Assembly: GCA_029245795.1 (NCBI GenBank)
Contig: JAQWOP010000010.1
Span: 37,143 to 101,142 of the forward strand
Origin: Hyphomicrobiales bacterium
GTDB lineage: Bacteria; Pseudomonadota; Alphaproteobacteria; Rhizobiales; TMED25
Length of the DNA stretch: 64,000 nt
Direction: 5' to 3'
Shown: positions 9,438 through 21,056 of the stretch, one piece after another
How positions within the stretch are numbered: position 1 is the stretch's first letter
How the letters are laid out: every line of letters begins with the position of its first letter
Program-made: the position numbers and the translations under genes
The notes under the pieces: model-generated
The model's input: only the letters and a program-made list of their open reading frames with translations
What the model was told of the DNA's origin: nothing
Database searches by the model: none

Positions 9438-10409
9438 TTATGGAATTATTATAGTTGCACCCATTGTTTCTCTATTCGAGAGAGCATCATGAGCTTTTGC
9501 TACGTCAATCAGGTTATATCTTTGTTGAATATCAATTTTTACATTCTTATTTATTAAGGCTTCAAAAAAACTATTTGATGCAGTGTCTAACTGTTCTCTT
9601 GTCTTAACATAGTCAAACAATGTTGGTCTTGTAACAAAGATAGAACCTTTTTTCATTAAATCTAATATATTGATTGGATCTGGAACTCCAGAAGCATTTC
9701 CAAAGGAGACTAACAATCCCCTTCTCTTTAATGAGTCCATCGAATCTTCTATAGTATTTTTTCCGATTGAATCATAGACCACTGAAACTCCGTCTTTATT
9801 TGTGATATTATCAACCTCATCTTTGAAAGAGCTTGTAGTATAGTTTATTACATGATCACAGCCATTGGATTTAGCATATTGAAGCTTTTTTTCAGATCCA
9901 ACTGTTCCAATGACAATTGCACCTAATGCTTTTGCCCAAGATGTTGCAATAGAACCCACTCCACCTGCCGCAGCATGAAATAATATTGTATCACCCTTAC
10001 CTACATTATAAACATCGTGAAGAAGAAAATAAGCCGTTAAACCCTTTAAAAATCCTCCAGAAATTGTTTCAAATTCTATTTCATTTGGAAGATGTATAAG
10101 TAAATTCTCTGGAACTAAATTATGTGTTGAGTATGCCCCAACGGGTCCATTACAATAGCAAACGCGATCCCCTTCTTTAAAATTTTTGACATTCTCTCCT
10201 ACAGCTTCTACTATACCCGATGCTTCAAGACCTAATCCCGATGGAAGATTTAAGGGGTAAAGTCCACTTCTTTGATATATATCAATGAAATTTACGCCAA
10301 TTGCCATATGTTTAACTAGAACTTGATTGTCATTTGGAGATAAGTCGTCTACTTCATTAAGCTTCATTTGTTCCGAATTACCGAAATTATTTAGTGTGAT
10401 TTTTTTCAT
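9438..10409 (-). CDS. Quinone oxidoreductase / zinc-type alcohol dehydrogenase-like protein
   Basis: MDR family: GLEASGIVEAVGENVKNFKEGDRV, LFHAAAGGVGSIATSWAKALGAIVIGTVGS. Confidence 0.9.
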   Translation of the reverse strand: MKKITLNNFGNSEQMKLNEVDDLSPNDNQVLVKHMAIGVNFIDIYQRSGLYPLNLPSGLGLEASGIVEAVGENVKNFKEGDRVCYCNGPVGAYSTHNLVPENLLIHLPNEIEFETISGGFLKGLTAYFLLHDVYNVGKGDTILFHAAAGGVGSIATSWAKALGAIVIGTVGSEKKLQYAKSNGCDHVINYTTSSFKDEVDNITNKDGVSVVYDSIGKNTIEDSMDSLKRRGLLVSFGNASGVPDPINILDLMKKGSIFVTRPTLFDYVKTREQLDTASNSFFEALINKNVKIDIQQRYNLIDVAKAHDALSNRETMGATIIIP

Positions 10410-10550
10410 TTAAATACCCCTCTTAAATATTAATTTATATATTAGAATAAATTAGAAGAGAATATATTTCTGCAAAATAATTAATTGTTTTAAACTAATT
10501 AGGTATTGTTGTATTAATAGTAAATAAATTATAAACACAATATTATTGGT

Positions 10551-11867
10551 ATGTTACATATTAATCCTAAAACAATTTTTGCTCTTTCAACGGCTCCTGG
10601 AAAAGCAGGTATCTCAGTTATTAGAATTTCTGGATCAAGTGTTAGAAAAGTTTCAGTGATATTTAGTATCGAATTACCAAAGCCTCGCCAGGTTAAGTTA
10701 TGTCAATTAATTCACCCTATAACAAAAGAAGTTATAGATAATTCACTAATAACATTTTTTCCATCACCTAAAAGTTTTACAGGCGAGGATGTAATTGAAA
10801 TATCAATACATGGCGGAAAGGCAATACAGGATCTTATCTTTAGAGTTTTATCTGAGCAAGATGATTTTGTGTATGCTGAAGCAGGTGAATTCACAAAAAG
10901 AGCATTCTTAAATGGAAAATTAGATCTTCTTGCTATTGAAGGGCTAGGTGATTTAATTAACGCTGAAACTGAATTTCAGCGAAAACAAGCTTACGACCAA
11001 ATGGAAGGAAGTCTATCCTCTCTCTATAATAAATGGATTAGCCAACTAGTAAAAATTCTCTCTTATATTGAAGCTACCATAGATTTTGTTGAAGAAGAAA
11101 TACCTGACAATTTAGTGCGGAATCAACTTAAAGATATAAAAAGTACATGTATTGAGATAGAAAATCATCTTGATGACTCTAATAAGGGTGAAAGATTAAG
11201 GGATGGTTTCAGAATTATAATAGCAGGAGCACCCAATACAGGTAAATCAAGTCTACTTAATCATCTATCTGATAGAGATATAGCTATAGTTTCTCCTCAG
11301 GCAGGAACAACAAGAGATAGCCTGGATGTATATCTAGATATCAATGGATTCCCAGTTATAATTACGGATACTGCTGGGATAAGAAAAGCTCGCACAAGCA
11401 TAGAGGGTATTGGTATAAAAAGATCAGAGAGCAAAATATATGAGGCTGATCTTGTACTGTGGTTAATGGATTCTAGTAAGAAAAATAACAAATTAATACC
11501 CGATAATATTAAAGAAAAATCAATTGCAGTTTGGACAAAGTCGGATATAGCAATAAGCAAAGAAAAAGATATCCTTATTTCGACAAAACATAATCTTGGA
11601 TTTGTACAACTTATTGATATAATTGGTAAATATGTAGAAAAAGGATGTAGAACGGAAGGTTTATTCATTACCAGATCAAGGCATAGAGATGCGCTTGAAA
11701 AAACTAGAAAGCATTTACTTAGCATTACCAATGAGAATAATCTAGAAATAGAAGTTATGGCTGAAGAATTAAGGTCTGCTGTAAATTCACTTGGCCGAAT
11801 AACGGGAAATGTTGATGTTGAGGACCTGTTAGAGATAATCTTTGCAGATTTTTGTATTGGTAAATAA
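10551..11867 (+). CDS. mnmE: tRNA uridine-5-carboxymethylaminomethyl modification GTPase MnmE
   Basis: TIFALSTAPGKAGISVIRISG, FTGEDVIEISIHGG, IIAGAPNTGKSSLLNHLSDRDIAIVSPQAGTTRD, C-terminal FCIGK. Confidence 0.97.
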   Translation: MLHINPKTIFALSTAPGKAGISVIRISGSSVRKVSVIFSIELPKPRQVKLCQLIHPITKEVIDNSLITFFPSPKSFTGEDVIEISIHGGKAIQDLIFRVLSEQDDFVYAEAGEFTKRAFLNGKLDLLAIEGLGDLINAETEFQRKQAYDQMEGSLSSLYNKWISQLVKILSYIEATIDFVEEEIPDNLVRNQLKDIKSTCIEIENHLDDSNKGERLRDGFRIIIAGAPNTGKSSLLNHLSDRDIAIVSPQAGTTRDSLDVYLDINGFPVIITDTAGIRKARTSIEGIGIKRSESKIYEADLVLWLMDSSKKNNKLIPDNIKEKSIAVWTKSDIAISKEKDILISTKHNLGFVQLIDIIGKYVEKGCRTEGLFITRSRHRDALEKTRKHLLSITNENNLEIEVMAEELRSAVNSLGRITGNVDVEDLLEIIFADFCIGK

Positions 11868-11904
11868 TTAAGAATAGAATATATATTCATCATAGGATGA
11901 AATT

Positions 11905-13776
11905 ATGAAGTATAATTACGATGTTATTATAATTGGTGGAGGTCATGCTGGATGTGAAGCAGCCTCAGCGGCAGCAAGGTTTGGTGCTAAATCCTTGCTT
12001 ATTACTCACAAAATATCAACTATTGGTGAAATGTCATGTAATCCAGCAATTGGAGGTCTTGGGAAGAGTCACCTAGTGAGAGAAATTGATGCATTAGATG
12101 GTCTGATTGGCAAAGCAGCTGATAAATCTGCAATACAATACAGGGTATTAAATAAGAGGAAGGGTCCTGCAGTTAGGGCTCCCCGTATTCAAGCAGATAG
12201 AAAAATATACAAACAGGCTATGCAAGAATTACTTTCTGGCTATAGCTCACTAAGTATAATGGATAAAGAATGTATTGGACTTGTAGTAGATAACGGTATG
12301 TGCTGCGGGGTAAAGGTTCAGGGAAATGATAATATATATGCAAAAACTGTAGTTATTACTACAGGTACTTTCTTAAATGGATTAATCCATATTGGAACTA
12401 AGACATATCCTGCTGGTAGAGTTGGAGATAAGCCCTCTCTTCATTTATCAGGAACTTTTAAAGAATTTAATTTTCAATTGGGTAGGCTAAAAACAGGCAC
12501 ACCACCAAGATTAGATGGCAAAACTATTAATTGGAAAATCCTTGAAGAACAAGAACCAGATGAAGAACCGACCTACATGTCTTACTTAACAAATTCTGTT
12601 CAGCAAGAACAGGTTTCATGTTTCATTACTAGAACGAATAAAAAAACACATGATATTATCATGAAAAATATTGATAAAGCACCTCTTTATTCAGGGCAGA
12701 TTGAATCAACTGGACCAAGGTACTGTCCATCAATTGAAGACAAAGTTGTAAGATTTGGAGAGAGAAATGGCCACCAAATCTTTTTAGAACCTGAAGGACT
12801 TACAACCAATACAATATATCCAAATGGTATATCAACTTCAATTGATGAAAAAATTCAACATGAAATAGTACATTCTATTTTGGGTTTAGAGAATGCAATC
12901 ATTGAAAGACCGGGATATGCAATAGAATACGATTATATTGATCCCCGTGAGCTATTGCCTACATTGGAAACAAAAAAAATAAAAAATCTGTATTTGGCAG
13001 GGCAAATAAATGGCACAACCGGATATGAAGAGGCGGCTGCACAAGGATTTATATCTGGTTTAAATGCTGCGATGAAATCTTCAACAAGCCAGGAATTCAC
13101 TTTAGATAGATCTGATGCCTACATAGGGGTTATGATAGATGATTTAATAACAAAAGGTGTTACTGAACCATATAGAATGTTTACTTCTAGAGCTGAATAT
13201 AGATTGACTCTTCGTATAGATAATGCAGATCAAAGACTCACACAAAAAGCTATAGATAATGGAATAGTAGGGAAAGATAGAATAAAATCTTTTAGCAATA
13301 AATCAAAGTTACTAGAAAATGCCAATTCTATAATAAATTCCTTATCAATTTCCCCTAATGAAGCAAATAAATTTGGTTTAAAAATTAATCATGATGGTAA
13401 AAAAAGATCTGTACTAGACTTGCTATCCTATGTGGAAATTAAAATTACAGATTTGTATCAAATATGGCCCCAACTCAAACTCATAGACGAATCAATAATA
13501 TCACAAATAGAGTCTGATGCTATCTATTCGAAGTATTTAGATCGCCAGAAACTAGAAATAATTTCTTTCAAGAAAGATGAGGGATTGCCAATACCTTTCG
13601 ATATAGAGTACTCGAATATTAAGGGTCTTTCAAATGAAGCTAGAGATAGAATGTTACGAATAAGACCCACATCAATAGGACAGTTGTCGAGGATGGAGGG
13701 AATAGATCCGTCAACTGTATTAAAAATTTTATCTTATATTAAATCATTAAATAAAATTTCGATTAGGTCAGCGTAA
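11905..13776 (+). CDS. mnmG: tRNA uridine-5-carboxymethylaminomethyl modification enzyme MnmG
   Basis: [62 protein letters not shown]. Confidence 0.98.
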   Translation: MKYNYDVIIIGGGHAGCEAASAAARFGAKSLLITHKISTIGEMSCNPAIGGLGKSHLVREIDALDGLIGKAADKSAIQYRVLNKRKGPAVRAPRIQADRKIYKQAMQELLSGYSSLSIMDKECIGLVVDNGMCCGVKVQGNDNIYAKTVVITTGTFLNGLIHIGTKTYPAGRVGDKPSLHLSGTFKEFNFQLGRLKTGTPPRLDGKTINWKILEEQEPDEEPTYMSYLTNSVQQEQVSCFITRTNKKTHDIIMKNIDKAPLYSGQIESTGPRYCPSIEDKVVRFGERNGHQIFLEPEGLTTNTIYPNGISTSIDEKIQHEIVHSILGLENAIIERPGYAIEYDYIDPRELLPTLETKKIKNLYLAGQINGTTGYEEAAAQGFISGLNAAMKSSTSQEFTLDRSDAYIGVMIDDLITKGVTEPYRMFTSRAEYRLTLRIDNADQRLTQKAIDNGIVGKDRIKSFSNKSKLLENANSIINSLSISPNEANKFGLKINHDGKKRSVLDLLSYVEIKITDLYQIWPQLKLIDESIISQIESDAIYSKYLDRQKLEIISFKKDEGLPIPFDIEYSNIKGLSNEARDRMLRIRPTSIGQLSRMEGIDPSTVLKILSYIKSLNKISIRSA

Positions 13777-13779
13777 ATA

Positions 13780-14409
13780 GTGAAAGAAAAAGATTGGACA
13801 TCGAAAGATATAAGAGAGAAATATAATGTTTCACGTGAAACAATGGAAAAACTCGATTGCTACGTGACGCATTTACTAGAATGGCAAAATAGGTTTAATT
13901 TAATAGGAAATTCTACAGTTGATAATATATGGGGTAGACATGTATTGGACTCATTGCAGTTAATGACCTACATACCAAAAGATTTTAAAGTATTAATAGA
14001 TATAGGAACAGGTGCAGGTTTACCTGGTTTTATACTTGCTATATATTTTGCTGAATCTAATAAAGATATATATCTTGTAGACTCTAGTAAAAAAAAATGC
14101 TCATTCCTCAATTTTGTTTCTGTAAAATGTGACACTCCAGTTATTGTGTTACCTGAACGTATTGAGAATTTAAGTATAAAAGGAAAAATAAAAGCTGATA
14201 TAATTACAGCTCGTGCTTTCTCTGGTATTGATAATATACTAAAGCTATCTAAGCCATACACTTCTCCTCAAACAAAATATTTGCTACAAAGAGGAGCTAA
14301 AGCAAAAACAGAATTGGCCAAATTAAATATTTCATCCCTAATGAATATAGTTTATCATAATAGTATCCTTGATAAGGACTCTTATATTATTGATTTTGAG
14401 TACAGGTAA
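13780..14409 (+). CDS. rsmG: 16S rRNA (guanine-527-N7) methyltransferase RsmG (GTG start)
   Basis: YNVSRETMEKLDCYVTHLLEWQNRFNLIGNSTVDNIWGRHVLDSLQL, DIGTGAGLPGFILAI. Confidence 0.95.
   Translation: MKEKDWTSKDIREKYNVSRETMEKLDCYVTHLLEWQNRFNLIGNSTVDNIWGRHVLDSLQLMTYIPKDFKVLIDIGTGAGLPGFILAIYFAESNKDIYLVDSSKKKCSFLNFVSVKCDTPVIVLPERIENLSIKGKIKADIITARAFSGIDNILKLSKPYTSPQTKYLLQRGAKAKTELAKLNISSLMNIVYHNSILDKDSYIIDFEYR
13827..13842. promoter_or_regulatory. parS: parS centromere site (ParB binding)
   Basis: Exact 16-bp palindrome TGTTTCACGTGAAACA inside rsmG, just upstream of parAB. Confidence 0.95.
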
Positions 14410-15239
14410 TGTTTGGATTTGGAACTAAAAAAAATAACAGTAAGACAAAAGTCTTAGCTTTTGCTAATCAAAAAGGTGGTGTTGGAAAAACGACAACAAC
14501 AATTAACCTAGGTTGTGCAATAGCGGGTACGGGTCAAAAAGTGCTTATTATTGATCTGGATCCCCAGGGAAATGCTTCAACTGGTTTAGGCGTCAATAAA
14601 GAGGATAGAAAGTATTCTATATATGATGTTTTGACCCAAGAAAAGAATATCAATGATACAAAATTAAATACGATTGTTAATAATCTTTATCTTGTTCCTT
14701 CAACACTTGATCTTTTGGGTCTTGAGTCAATATTGGCCAATGAAAAAGATAAATCTTATAAGCTCAAAAGAGCTATTGAATCATTACAAGCTTCTAGTAA
14801 TAGTTATTATGATTATATCCTTATTGACTGCCCACCATCATTAAACTTATTGACTATAAACGCCCTTGTTGCTGCTAACTCAATAATTGTACCTTTGCAG
14901 TGTGAGTTTTATGCATTGGAAGGACTGGGCCAGCTTCTAGAAACAGTTGAGCATGTGAAGCAAAATCTTAATAAAGATCTATTAATCCATGGTATTCTTC
15001 TAACTATGTTCGATGAAAGAAATAACTTGTCAGGACAGGTAGCAAAAGACGTACGAGAATTCATGGGAGATAAGGTATACAAAACAGTCATTCCAAGAAA
15101 TGTTAGAGTCTCTGAAGCGCCCTCTTATGGCAAACCAGTTATTCTCTATGATCATAAATGCCAGGGATCAATAGCATATATGAATCTGGCAACAGAAGTT
15201 TTAAGAAAAGATAAAGCAGTATTAAGTAATAGCCCATAA
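14409..15239 (+). CDS. parA: Chromosome partitioning protein ParA
   Basis: VLAFANQKGGVGKTTTTINLGCAIAGTGQKVLIIDLDPQGNASTGLG, YDYILIDCPPSLNLLTINAL. Confidence 0.97.
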   Translation: MFGFGTKKNNSKTKVLAFANQKGGVGKTTTTINLGCAIAGTGQKVLIIDLDPQGNASTGLGVNKEDRKYSIYDVLTQEKNINDTKLNTIVNNLYLVPSTLDLLGLESILANEKDKSYKLKRAIESLQASSNSYYDYILIDCPPSLNLLTINALVAANSIIVPLQCEFYALEGLGQLLETVEHVKQNLNKDLLIHGILLTMFDERNNLSGQVAKDVREFMGDKVYKTVIPRNVRVSEAPSYGKPVILYDHKCQGSIAYMNLATEVLRKDKAVLSNSP

Positions 15240-15255
15240 TAGAAAGGTATTTATT

Positions 15256-16137
15256 GTGTCAGATGAACAACCAAATGTAACTAAATCAAGATTAGGAAGA
15301 GGTTTAGCTTCTTTAATCGGAGATGCTCCAAAAGACTTGTCCTCAAATATGGATGATGCCCCTGTAAATATTAGCACATTGCCAATTGAGCAAATTCAGG
15401 CAAATAAACAGAATCCAAGAAGTGTTTTTTCTGAGGATGAATTAGTTGATCTTGCAAATTCTATTAAGGAAAAAGGAATTCTTCAACCAATAATTGTAAG
15501 ACAGAGAGGTAACGAAGAATCGTATGAAGTGATAGCTGGTGAAAGAAGATGGAGAGCCGCTCAAATTGCACAATTAGACAACGTACCAGTTATTATAAAA
15601 AATCTATCTGATGATGATGCTCTTGAAATTGCAATCATAGAAAATGTTCAGAGAAGTAATCTGAATCCTATTGATGAGGCCTCAGGTTATAAAAGGTTAA
15701 TGGATATATATAACTACACGCAGGAGGATCTATCGCAAGTTATAGGTAAAAGTAGAAGCTATATAGCCAATATATTAAGGCTAGAAAACCTTCCATTGAA
15801 AGTACAGGAATATTTATCTTCTGGGAAATTGACAATAGGTCATGCTAGGGCTCTAATTTTGAGTGAGGATGCAGAAAATTTAGCCAATTTAGTTATTTCA
15901 AAAGGGCTAAGTGTTAGACAAACTGAAGAACTTGTAAAAAATTCTAATCTGCCAGCCTCTAAAATAACTAGTAAAAAGGTTAAAGATTCAAATATAAAAA
16001 ATCTTGAAAAGCTAATGACTGATAATCTTGGTCTAAAAGTGGAGATTCAAACAAAAGATAACAAATCTGGTAAAGTACTAATAAGTTATTTAGATAATAG
16101 CCAATTAGATAATATTAAGAAGCGTTTAATAAGTTAA
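15256..16137 (+). CDS. parB: Chromosome partitioning protein ParB (GTG start)
   Basis: KSRLGRGLASLIGDAP, IQANKQNPRSVFSEDELVDLANSIKEKGILQPIIVR, VIAGERRWRAAQIA, KSRSYIANILRLENLP. Confidence 0.97.
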   Translation: MSDEQPNVTKSRLGRGLASLIGDAPKDLSSNMDDAPVNISTLPIEQIQANKQNPRSVFSEDELVDLANSIKEKGILQPIIVRQRGNEESYEVIAGERRWRAAQIAQLDNVPVIIKNLSDDDALEIAIIENVQRSNLNPIDEASGYKRLMDIYNYTQEDLSQVIGKSRSYIANILRLENLPLKVQEYLSSGKLTIGHARALILSEDAENLANLVISKGLSVRQTEELVKNSNLPASKITSKKVKDSNIKNLEKLMTDNLGLKVEIQTKDNKSGKVLISYLDNSQLDNIKKRLIS

Positions 16138-17153
16138 CTCTTTATACTTGATATTTTTATCAGAGATCTTTCTGTAATTTCTTTTGAAATCTCACTATAT
16201 GATCTTGTGTCCATAATTGTTTTAGATAATATTTCTAATATTTCTAATAAAGCTTGTCTACTCCATATATTTAATTGCTTTTGAATTGAGTTGTGCCGTT
16301 TAAAAAAGAAACTCGGTTTATAGGTTTCAACAACCTGTTTGGCCGAAGTACTCTCTTTTTCTTTGATTGCTATCATATCTAATAATTTAATTGTATGATT
16401 TGATACTATTTGGAGTATTTGTGGAGGCTGAAATTGATCCAATGTTTTATAATAGGATAGACTTATATCACGAGTTTTCTTCTCGAAAATTAAATCTACT
16501 AAATCTGTAATTATAATATTAGAGGAGTTAACTACAATATTTTCAACATCTTTTTTTGTTATGGTACATGTAGAAGACATATTCATGGTTAAGACTTTAT
16601 CAATTTCTGATAATGTATTCTCGTAATTGTCCCCAAGAGAATAGATTAATAACTCTTTTGCCTCTCTATCCATCTGCATATCTTTTTCAATTAATTTTTC
16701 GTTTAAGAGACTCATAATATCCATAGAGCTGCTACTATAGCAAGGTATAGAAATATAGTTCTTATTTGTTTCGAAACCTTTCCTAAGGATAGATGTCGGT
16801 TTCATTTCATTTGCTGTGATAATTACTAAATTAGAATTATCTTCATTCATTATACACTCAACTTGGTCTTTCTTAAGGTCTTGTGATAATCGAAGATGGA
16901 TCACTTTTCTTGTCCCCATGAGACTGTATGTATCTAGTTCATTGATAAGCAGATCTGGATCCTCTTTTAATATGTCTGAGTTTAATTTTGAGAGTTGGAA
17001 GGGATCAGTTTTATCTGCCACAAAGTAATTTATTAGCGATCTTGCTCTATGTGTGATTAAACCTAGATCTTGTCCATAAATTAATATTCCCTGGGTATCA
17101 TCATTGGGGTTTTGAATAAAATTTTCTGCCTGTTTATTCCTTAAAATAACCAA
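16134..17153 (-). CDS. holA: DNA polymerase III subunit delta
   Basis: ILIYGQDLGLITHRARSLINYFV, LIYSLGDNYENTLSEIDKV, position between parB and lptE/leuS. Confidence 0.85.
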   Translation of the reverse strand: MVILRNKQAENFIQNPNDDTQGILIYGQDLGLITHRARSLINYFVADKTDPFQLSKLNSDILKEDPDLLINELDTYSLMGTRKVIHLRLSQDLKKDQVECIMNEDNSNLVIITANEMKPTSILRKGFETNKNYISIPCYSSSSMDIMSLLNEKLIEKDMQMDREAKELLIYSLGDNYENTLSEIDKVLTMNMSSTCTITKKDVENIVVNSSNIIITDLVDLIFEKKTRDISLSYYKTLDQFQPPQILQIVSNHTIKLLDMIAIKEKESTSAKQVVETYKPSFFFKRHNSIQKQLNIWSRQALLEILEILSKTIMDTRSYSEISKEITERSLIKISSIKS

Positions 17154-17176
17154 TTTGATTTCCTCTTTTGGATATA

Positions 17177-17683
17177 TCAGTCCATTAATTTCAAATAATT
17201 AAGAGATAGTTGATTGGCGATGATACTTCCTGTTTCTTTTGCTATTAAATCAAATGTTTTTATTTCAGCTCTTGAGTTATTGTATTCTGACGTTGATAAA
17301 GTATATGTATTAAAAACATTTGTAGAGTTCGAATAAACTAATTCTTTGTAGTCAGTAACTCTAAATATTGAGTAATCAACTTTAAATTCAATCTGCATTC
17401 TTTTAGCTTCGCCAACTGAGTCAACTAGTAGAGGATTTTTATTTATTGATACTTTAAAAATTAGTTGAAGTGGATTATTCTGATTTCCAGCATTCTCAAA
17501 ATATTTTATTAATTCATTTCTAACTATTTGATGATTTCGATCAATTGCTTCATCAATATAGATATTATTCATTACATACTTTGAATTGCTATTTTCTCCA
17601 TACATTGGATTAAAAGAGCAAGCTGAAAGCATGGGTAATATTAGTAAACTTAGTAAAATATATTTTAATTTATATAACAACAT
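17177..17683 (-). CDS. lptE: LPS-assembly lipoprotein LptE-like
   Basis: Lipobox [26 protein letters not shown]; upstream of holA and downstream of leuS. Confidence 0.85.
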   Translation of the reverse strand: MLLYKLKYILLSLLILPMLSACSFNPMYGENSNSKYVMNNIYIDEAIDRNHQIVRNELIKYFENAGNQNNPLQLIFKVSINKNPLLVDSVGEAKRMQIEFKVDYSIFRVTDYKELVYSNSTNVFNTYTLSTSEYNNSRAEIKTFDLIAKETGSIIANQLSLNYLKLMD

Positions 17684-20270
17684 TAATGATCCTATTAGGA
17701 ATATATATAATCTTTTTTACTTCAGCACTGATTATTTTTTTAACATTATCTAAATCAAGCGCTGTATTCTCAATTGTACTTTGAGGTGTATCTTTTGGCA
17801 TAACTATTTCACCTCTTTTTTTCCCATTAACTTGGACAATAATAAGAACGGTATCTTCCTCAATATAATCTTTGATAAAATTTGGCCACTCTTTTTCAGT
17901 AATTATACCATTACATTCAAGAATTTTCCAACATTCCTCTGCAAGGTGAGGCGCCATAGGGGAAAAAAGTTGACAATAAGTTTCCAGACACTCTCTTTTT
18001 GAGTATAAAGCACTGTTATCATTATATTTTTTATTATCTCCAAATATTAATTGAATTTGGTTTGTTAATTCATAAACATGAGCTATAGCTCTATTAAACC
18101 TTAAATTATCAAGTGCATCTGTTACATCTTTTATTGCTTTATGTGTAATCTTCCTAATTTCAAGTGCTTCATTTGAAAATTCATCTGGTATTTGGTTATC
18201 TTTTTTAGAGATTTTATTTTTTCCTTCATTTATAATTTTCCACGCTTTCTGGATAAATTTAGAAGAGGCATCTACGCCTTTATCTGTCCATTGAATATCT
18301 CTTTCTGGTGGGGTGTCTGATAGAATAAACCACCTTGCAGTATCTGCTCCATATGTCTCTACAATATTTTGAGGATCTATAGTATTCTTCTTTGATTTTG
18401 ACATCGACTCTATTTGCCCCACAGTTACTGGCTTTCCAGAATTAACATGTGTTGGTTTACCATCACGATAAACAACCTCTTCTGGGAATATCCAATTACC
18501 ATCACTATCTTTATATGTTTCATGAGTTACCATACCTTGGGTGAATAGACCTGCAAAAGGCTCATCTAATTGTAGGTGTTTGGTTTCTTTCATCGCTCTT
18601 GTAAAGAATCTTGAGTAAAGTAGATGTAGGATAGCGTGTTCGACACCACCAATATATTGATCAACCGGAAGCCAGTAATTTACAGCATCATAGTCAACAG
18701 GCATATTTGATTGAGGACTGCAGAATCTTGCAAAATACCATGATGAATCAACAAAAGTATCAAAAGTATCTGTTTCTCTTACGGCATCTCTTTTGCATGA
18801 AGGACATATTACATGTTTCCAAGTTGGATGTCTCTCCAGAGGATTTCCAGGGGATTTGAAATCAACATCATCTGGAAGTCTAACAGGTAAATTACTTTCA
18901 GGAACCTCTACGATCCCACATTCATCACAATGGATTATTGGGATTGGACATCCCCAATATCTTTGTCTTGAAACACCCCAATCTCTCAATCTATAGGTAA
19001 TTTTTGGGTTACCTTGTGATCCACCATCTATAAATTTTGATGACATTTTTTTTACTACTGCATCTTTTGCTTCTGTTATGGATAAACCATTTAGAAAATC
19101 TGAGTTATAAATTTTTCCATCCCCAGTAAAAGCTTCATTATCTATTACAAAGCTGTCTGGACTTTCATTATCGGGGATGACAACGGGGGTTACTTCTAAG
19201 TTATATTTTCTTGCAAAATCCAGATCTCTTTGATCATGAGCTGGACAACCAAATATTGCACCAGTACCATATTCAATAAGGACAAAATTAGCTATAAATA
19301 TATCTAGTTTTTTATTTTCTATAAATGGATGATTAACTTTGATACCTGTATTTAATCCAATTTTTTCAGCTTTCTCAATTTCTGCAAGAGTTGTACCTTT
19401 AGATCTGCAATCTTTGATAAACTTTTCAACTCTTACATCTGATTTTTCAAGTTTTTTTGAAATTGGGTGGTCAGCAGCTATTGCAACAAAGCTAGCTCCA
19501 AAGAGAGTATCTGGGCGTGTTGTAAAAACTTCAAGTGTCTTAAATTCTTTGAAGGGGGAATCCTTTATTTCAAATTTAAACTGTAAACCAGTAGATTTAC
19601 CAATCCAGTGATTTTGCATAATTTTTACTTTTTCAGGCCATTTATCGAGAGTTTGTAACTTATCAATCAAATCTTCTGCATAGTTTGTGATGTTGAAGAA
19701 CCATTGAGTGAGTTCTTTTATTTCAACAACAGCACCAGATCTCCACCCTTTTCCATCAATTACTTGTTCATTTGCTAGAACAGTATGGTCAACAGGATCC
19801 CAATTTACCTTTGATTTTTTTCTACTCACCAATCCACTTTTATGAAATTCTAAAAAAAGCTTCTGTTCGTGGACATAATATTCTGGGTCACAAGTTGCTA
19901 TTTCTTTTGACCAGTCTATTGATAATCCAAGGAGTTTTAGTTGTTTTCTCATATTTGAGATATTTTGGTAAGTCCATTTTGCAGGATGAATATTATTTTG
20001 CATTGCTGCATTCTCTGCTGGCATTCCAAAAGCATCCCAACCCATAGGATGAAGAACGTTATATCCTAAGCATCTTTTGTAACGTGCTACAACATCTCCC
20101 ATAGTATAGTTTCTTACATGACCCATATGTATTTTTCCAGACGGATACGGGAACATTTCTAGAACATAATATTTCTTTTTTGTGAAATCATCACTGGCTT
20201 TATAAGTATTTTGGGTTTCCCATTTTTCCTGCCAGAATTTTTCAACTTCTCTATGGTTATATCTATCCAT
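17670..20270 (-). CDS. leuS: Leucyl-tRNA synthetase
   Basis: [29 protein letters not shown] (HMGH), [11 protein letters not shown] (KMSKS-type motif), full length. Confidence 0.98.
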   Translation of the reverse strand: MDRYNHREVEKFWQEKWETQNTYKASDDFTKKKYYVLEMFPYPSGKIHMGHVRNYTMGDVVARYKRCLGYNVLHPMGWDAFGMPAENAAMQNNIHPAKWTYQNISNMRKQLKLLGLSIDWSKEIATCDPEYYVHEQKLFLEFHKSGLVSRKKSKVNWDPVDHTVLANEQVIDGKGWRSGAVVEIKELTQWFFNITNYAEDLIDKLQTLDKWPEKVKIMQNHWIGKSTGLQFKFEIKDSPFKEFKTLEVFTTRPDTLFGASFVAIAADHPISKKLEKSDVRVEKFIKDCRSKGTTLAEIEKAEKIGLNTGIKVNHPFIENKKLDIFIANFVLIEYGTGAIFGCPAHDQRDLDFARKYNLEVTPVVIPDNESPDSFVIDNEAFTGDGKIYNSDFLNGLSITEAKDAVVKKMSSKFIDGGSQGNPKITYRLRDWGVSRQRYWGCPIPIIHCDECGIVEVPESNLPVRLPDDVDFKSPGNPLERHPTWKHVICPSCKRDAVRETDTFDTFVDSSWYFARFCSPQSNMPVDYDAVNYWLPVDQYIGGVEHAILHLLYSRFFTRAMKETKHLQLDEPFAGLFTQGMVTHETYKDSDGNWIFPEEVVYRDGKPTHVNSGKPVTVGQIESMSKSKKNTIDPQNIVETYGADTARWFILSDTPPERDIQWTDKGVDASSKFIQKAWKIINEGKNKISKKDNQIPDEFSNEALEIRKITHKAIKDVTDALDNLRFNRAIAHVYELTNQIQLIFGDNKKYNDNSALYSKRECLETYCQLFSPMAPHLAEECWKILECNGIITEKEWPNFIKDYIEEDTVLIIVQVNGKKRGEIVMPKDTPQSTIENTALDLDNVKKIISAEVKKIIYIPNRIINVVI

Positions 20271-20281
20271 AATACGCGATC

Positions 20282-20842
20282 TTATTTTTGTTTCATTTGT
20301 CTGGCTCTAGTTAAAATAGTATTTTCAAGCTGTATTCTTGAATCATCACCTATATTAACGTTAACCCACTCGCCGTTTTGCAAATTTTGGATAAATAATG
20401 TCACTCTTAAAGCATCCGCTCTTAACCTAGTGTCCAGAATATATACAGTTACTTTAGATCTTTCTAGGGGATTATTAGGGTTTACATACCATTCTGTCAT
20501 GATAATACCTCCATATGGATCAGCTTCTTTTAAGGGCATGAAAGAGATTGTATCAAGAGAAGCTCTCCAAAGAAGAGCATTAACACCAATTAAGGCACCT
20601 GAATCTTTAACATCACTACCAAATAATTTTATTCCGTCTTGAATTTTTCCAGTTGGTCCGCCGTCTTTTTTCTGTTTTCTTGCTTCGTATCGATCTCTTG
20701 ATTTTTCAGCATCCATCCAATCGGGCATACCTATGCCAGTTGTGCAAGCGCTGATAGAGAATGAAAGGAATAAGATTATTATGATATTGGCGAAATTGAT
20801 CTTATGTTTTGAATATCTATTAAATTTTTTAAAATAGTGCAT
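20282..20842 (-). CDS. DUF3576-type lipoprotein
   Basis: Lipobox [48 protein letters not shown]; adjacent to leuS. Confidence 0.8.
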   Translation of the reverse strand: MHYFKKFNRYSKHKINFANIIIILFLSFSISACTTGIGMPDWMDAEKSRDRYEARKQKKDGGPTGKIQDGIKLFGSDVKDSGALIGVNALLWRASLDTISFMPLKEADPYGGIIMTEWYVNPNNPLERSKVTVYILDTRLRADALRVTLFIQNLQNGEWVNVNIGDDSRIQLENTILTRARQMKQK

Positions 20843-21056
20843 TTTTCATAGTTTAAATGGTTATGTTTAGCAGTAAAAAATAAAGCATATCATATGTCAA
20901 CAAAATAAGGATTAACAAAATATTAACAAGTGTATCTTAAAAACAACATTAAGTATTAATCAACATTTACAGTCAGATAATCCATTGACTATTAAACAAC
21001 TAACACTAAAATATAAATATAAAATTACTATATTAAAATAAGCGCACAAATTACAA

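Noticed and set aside
11297-11893. 198-aa minus-strand ORF antisense to mnmE
   Set aside because: Shadow ORF of a confidently identified gene; S/I/L-rich low-complexity translation with no motif.
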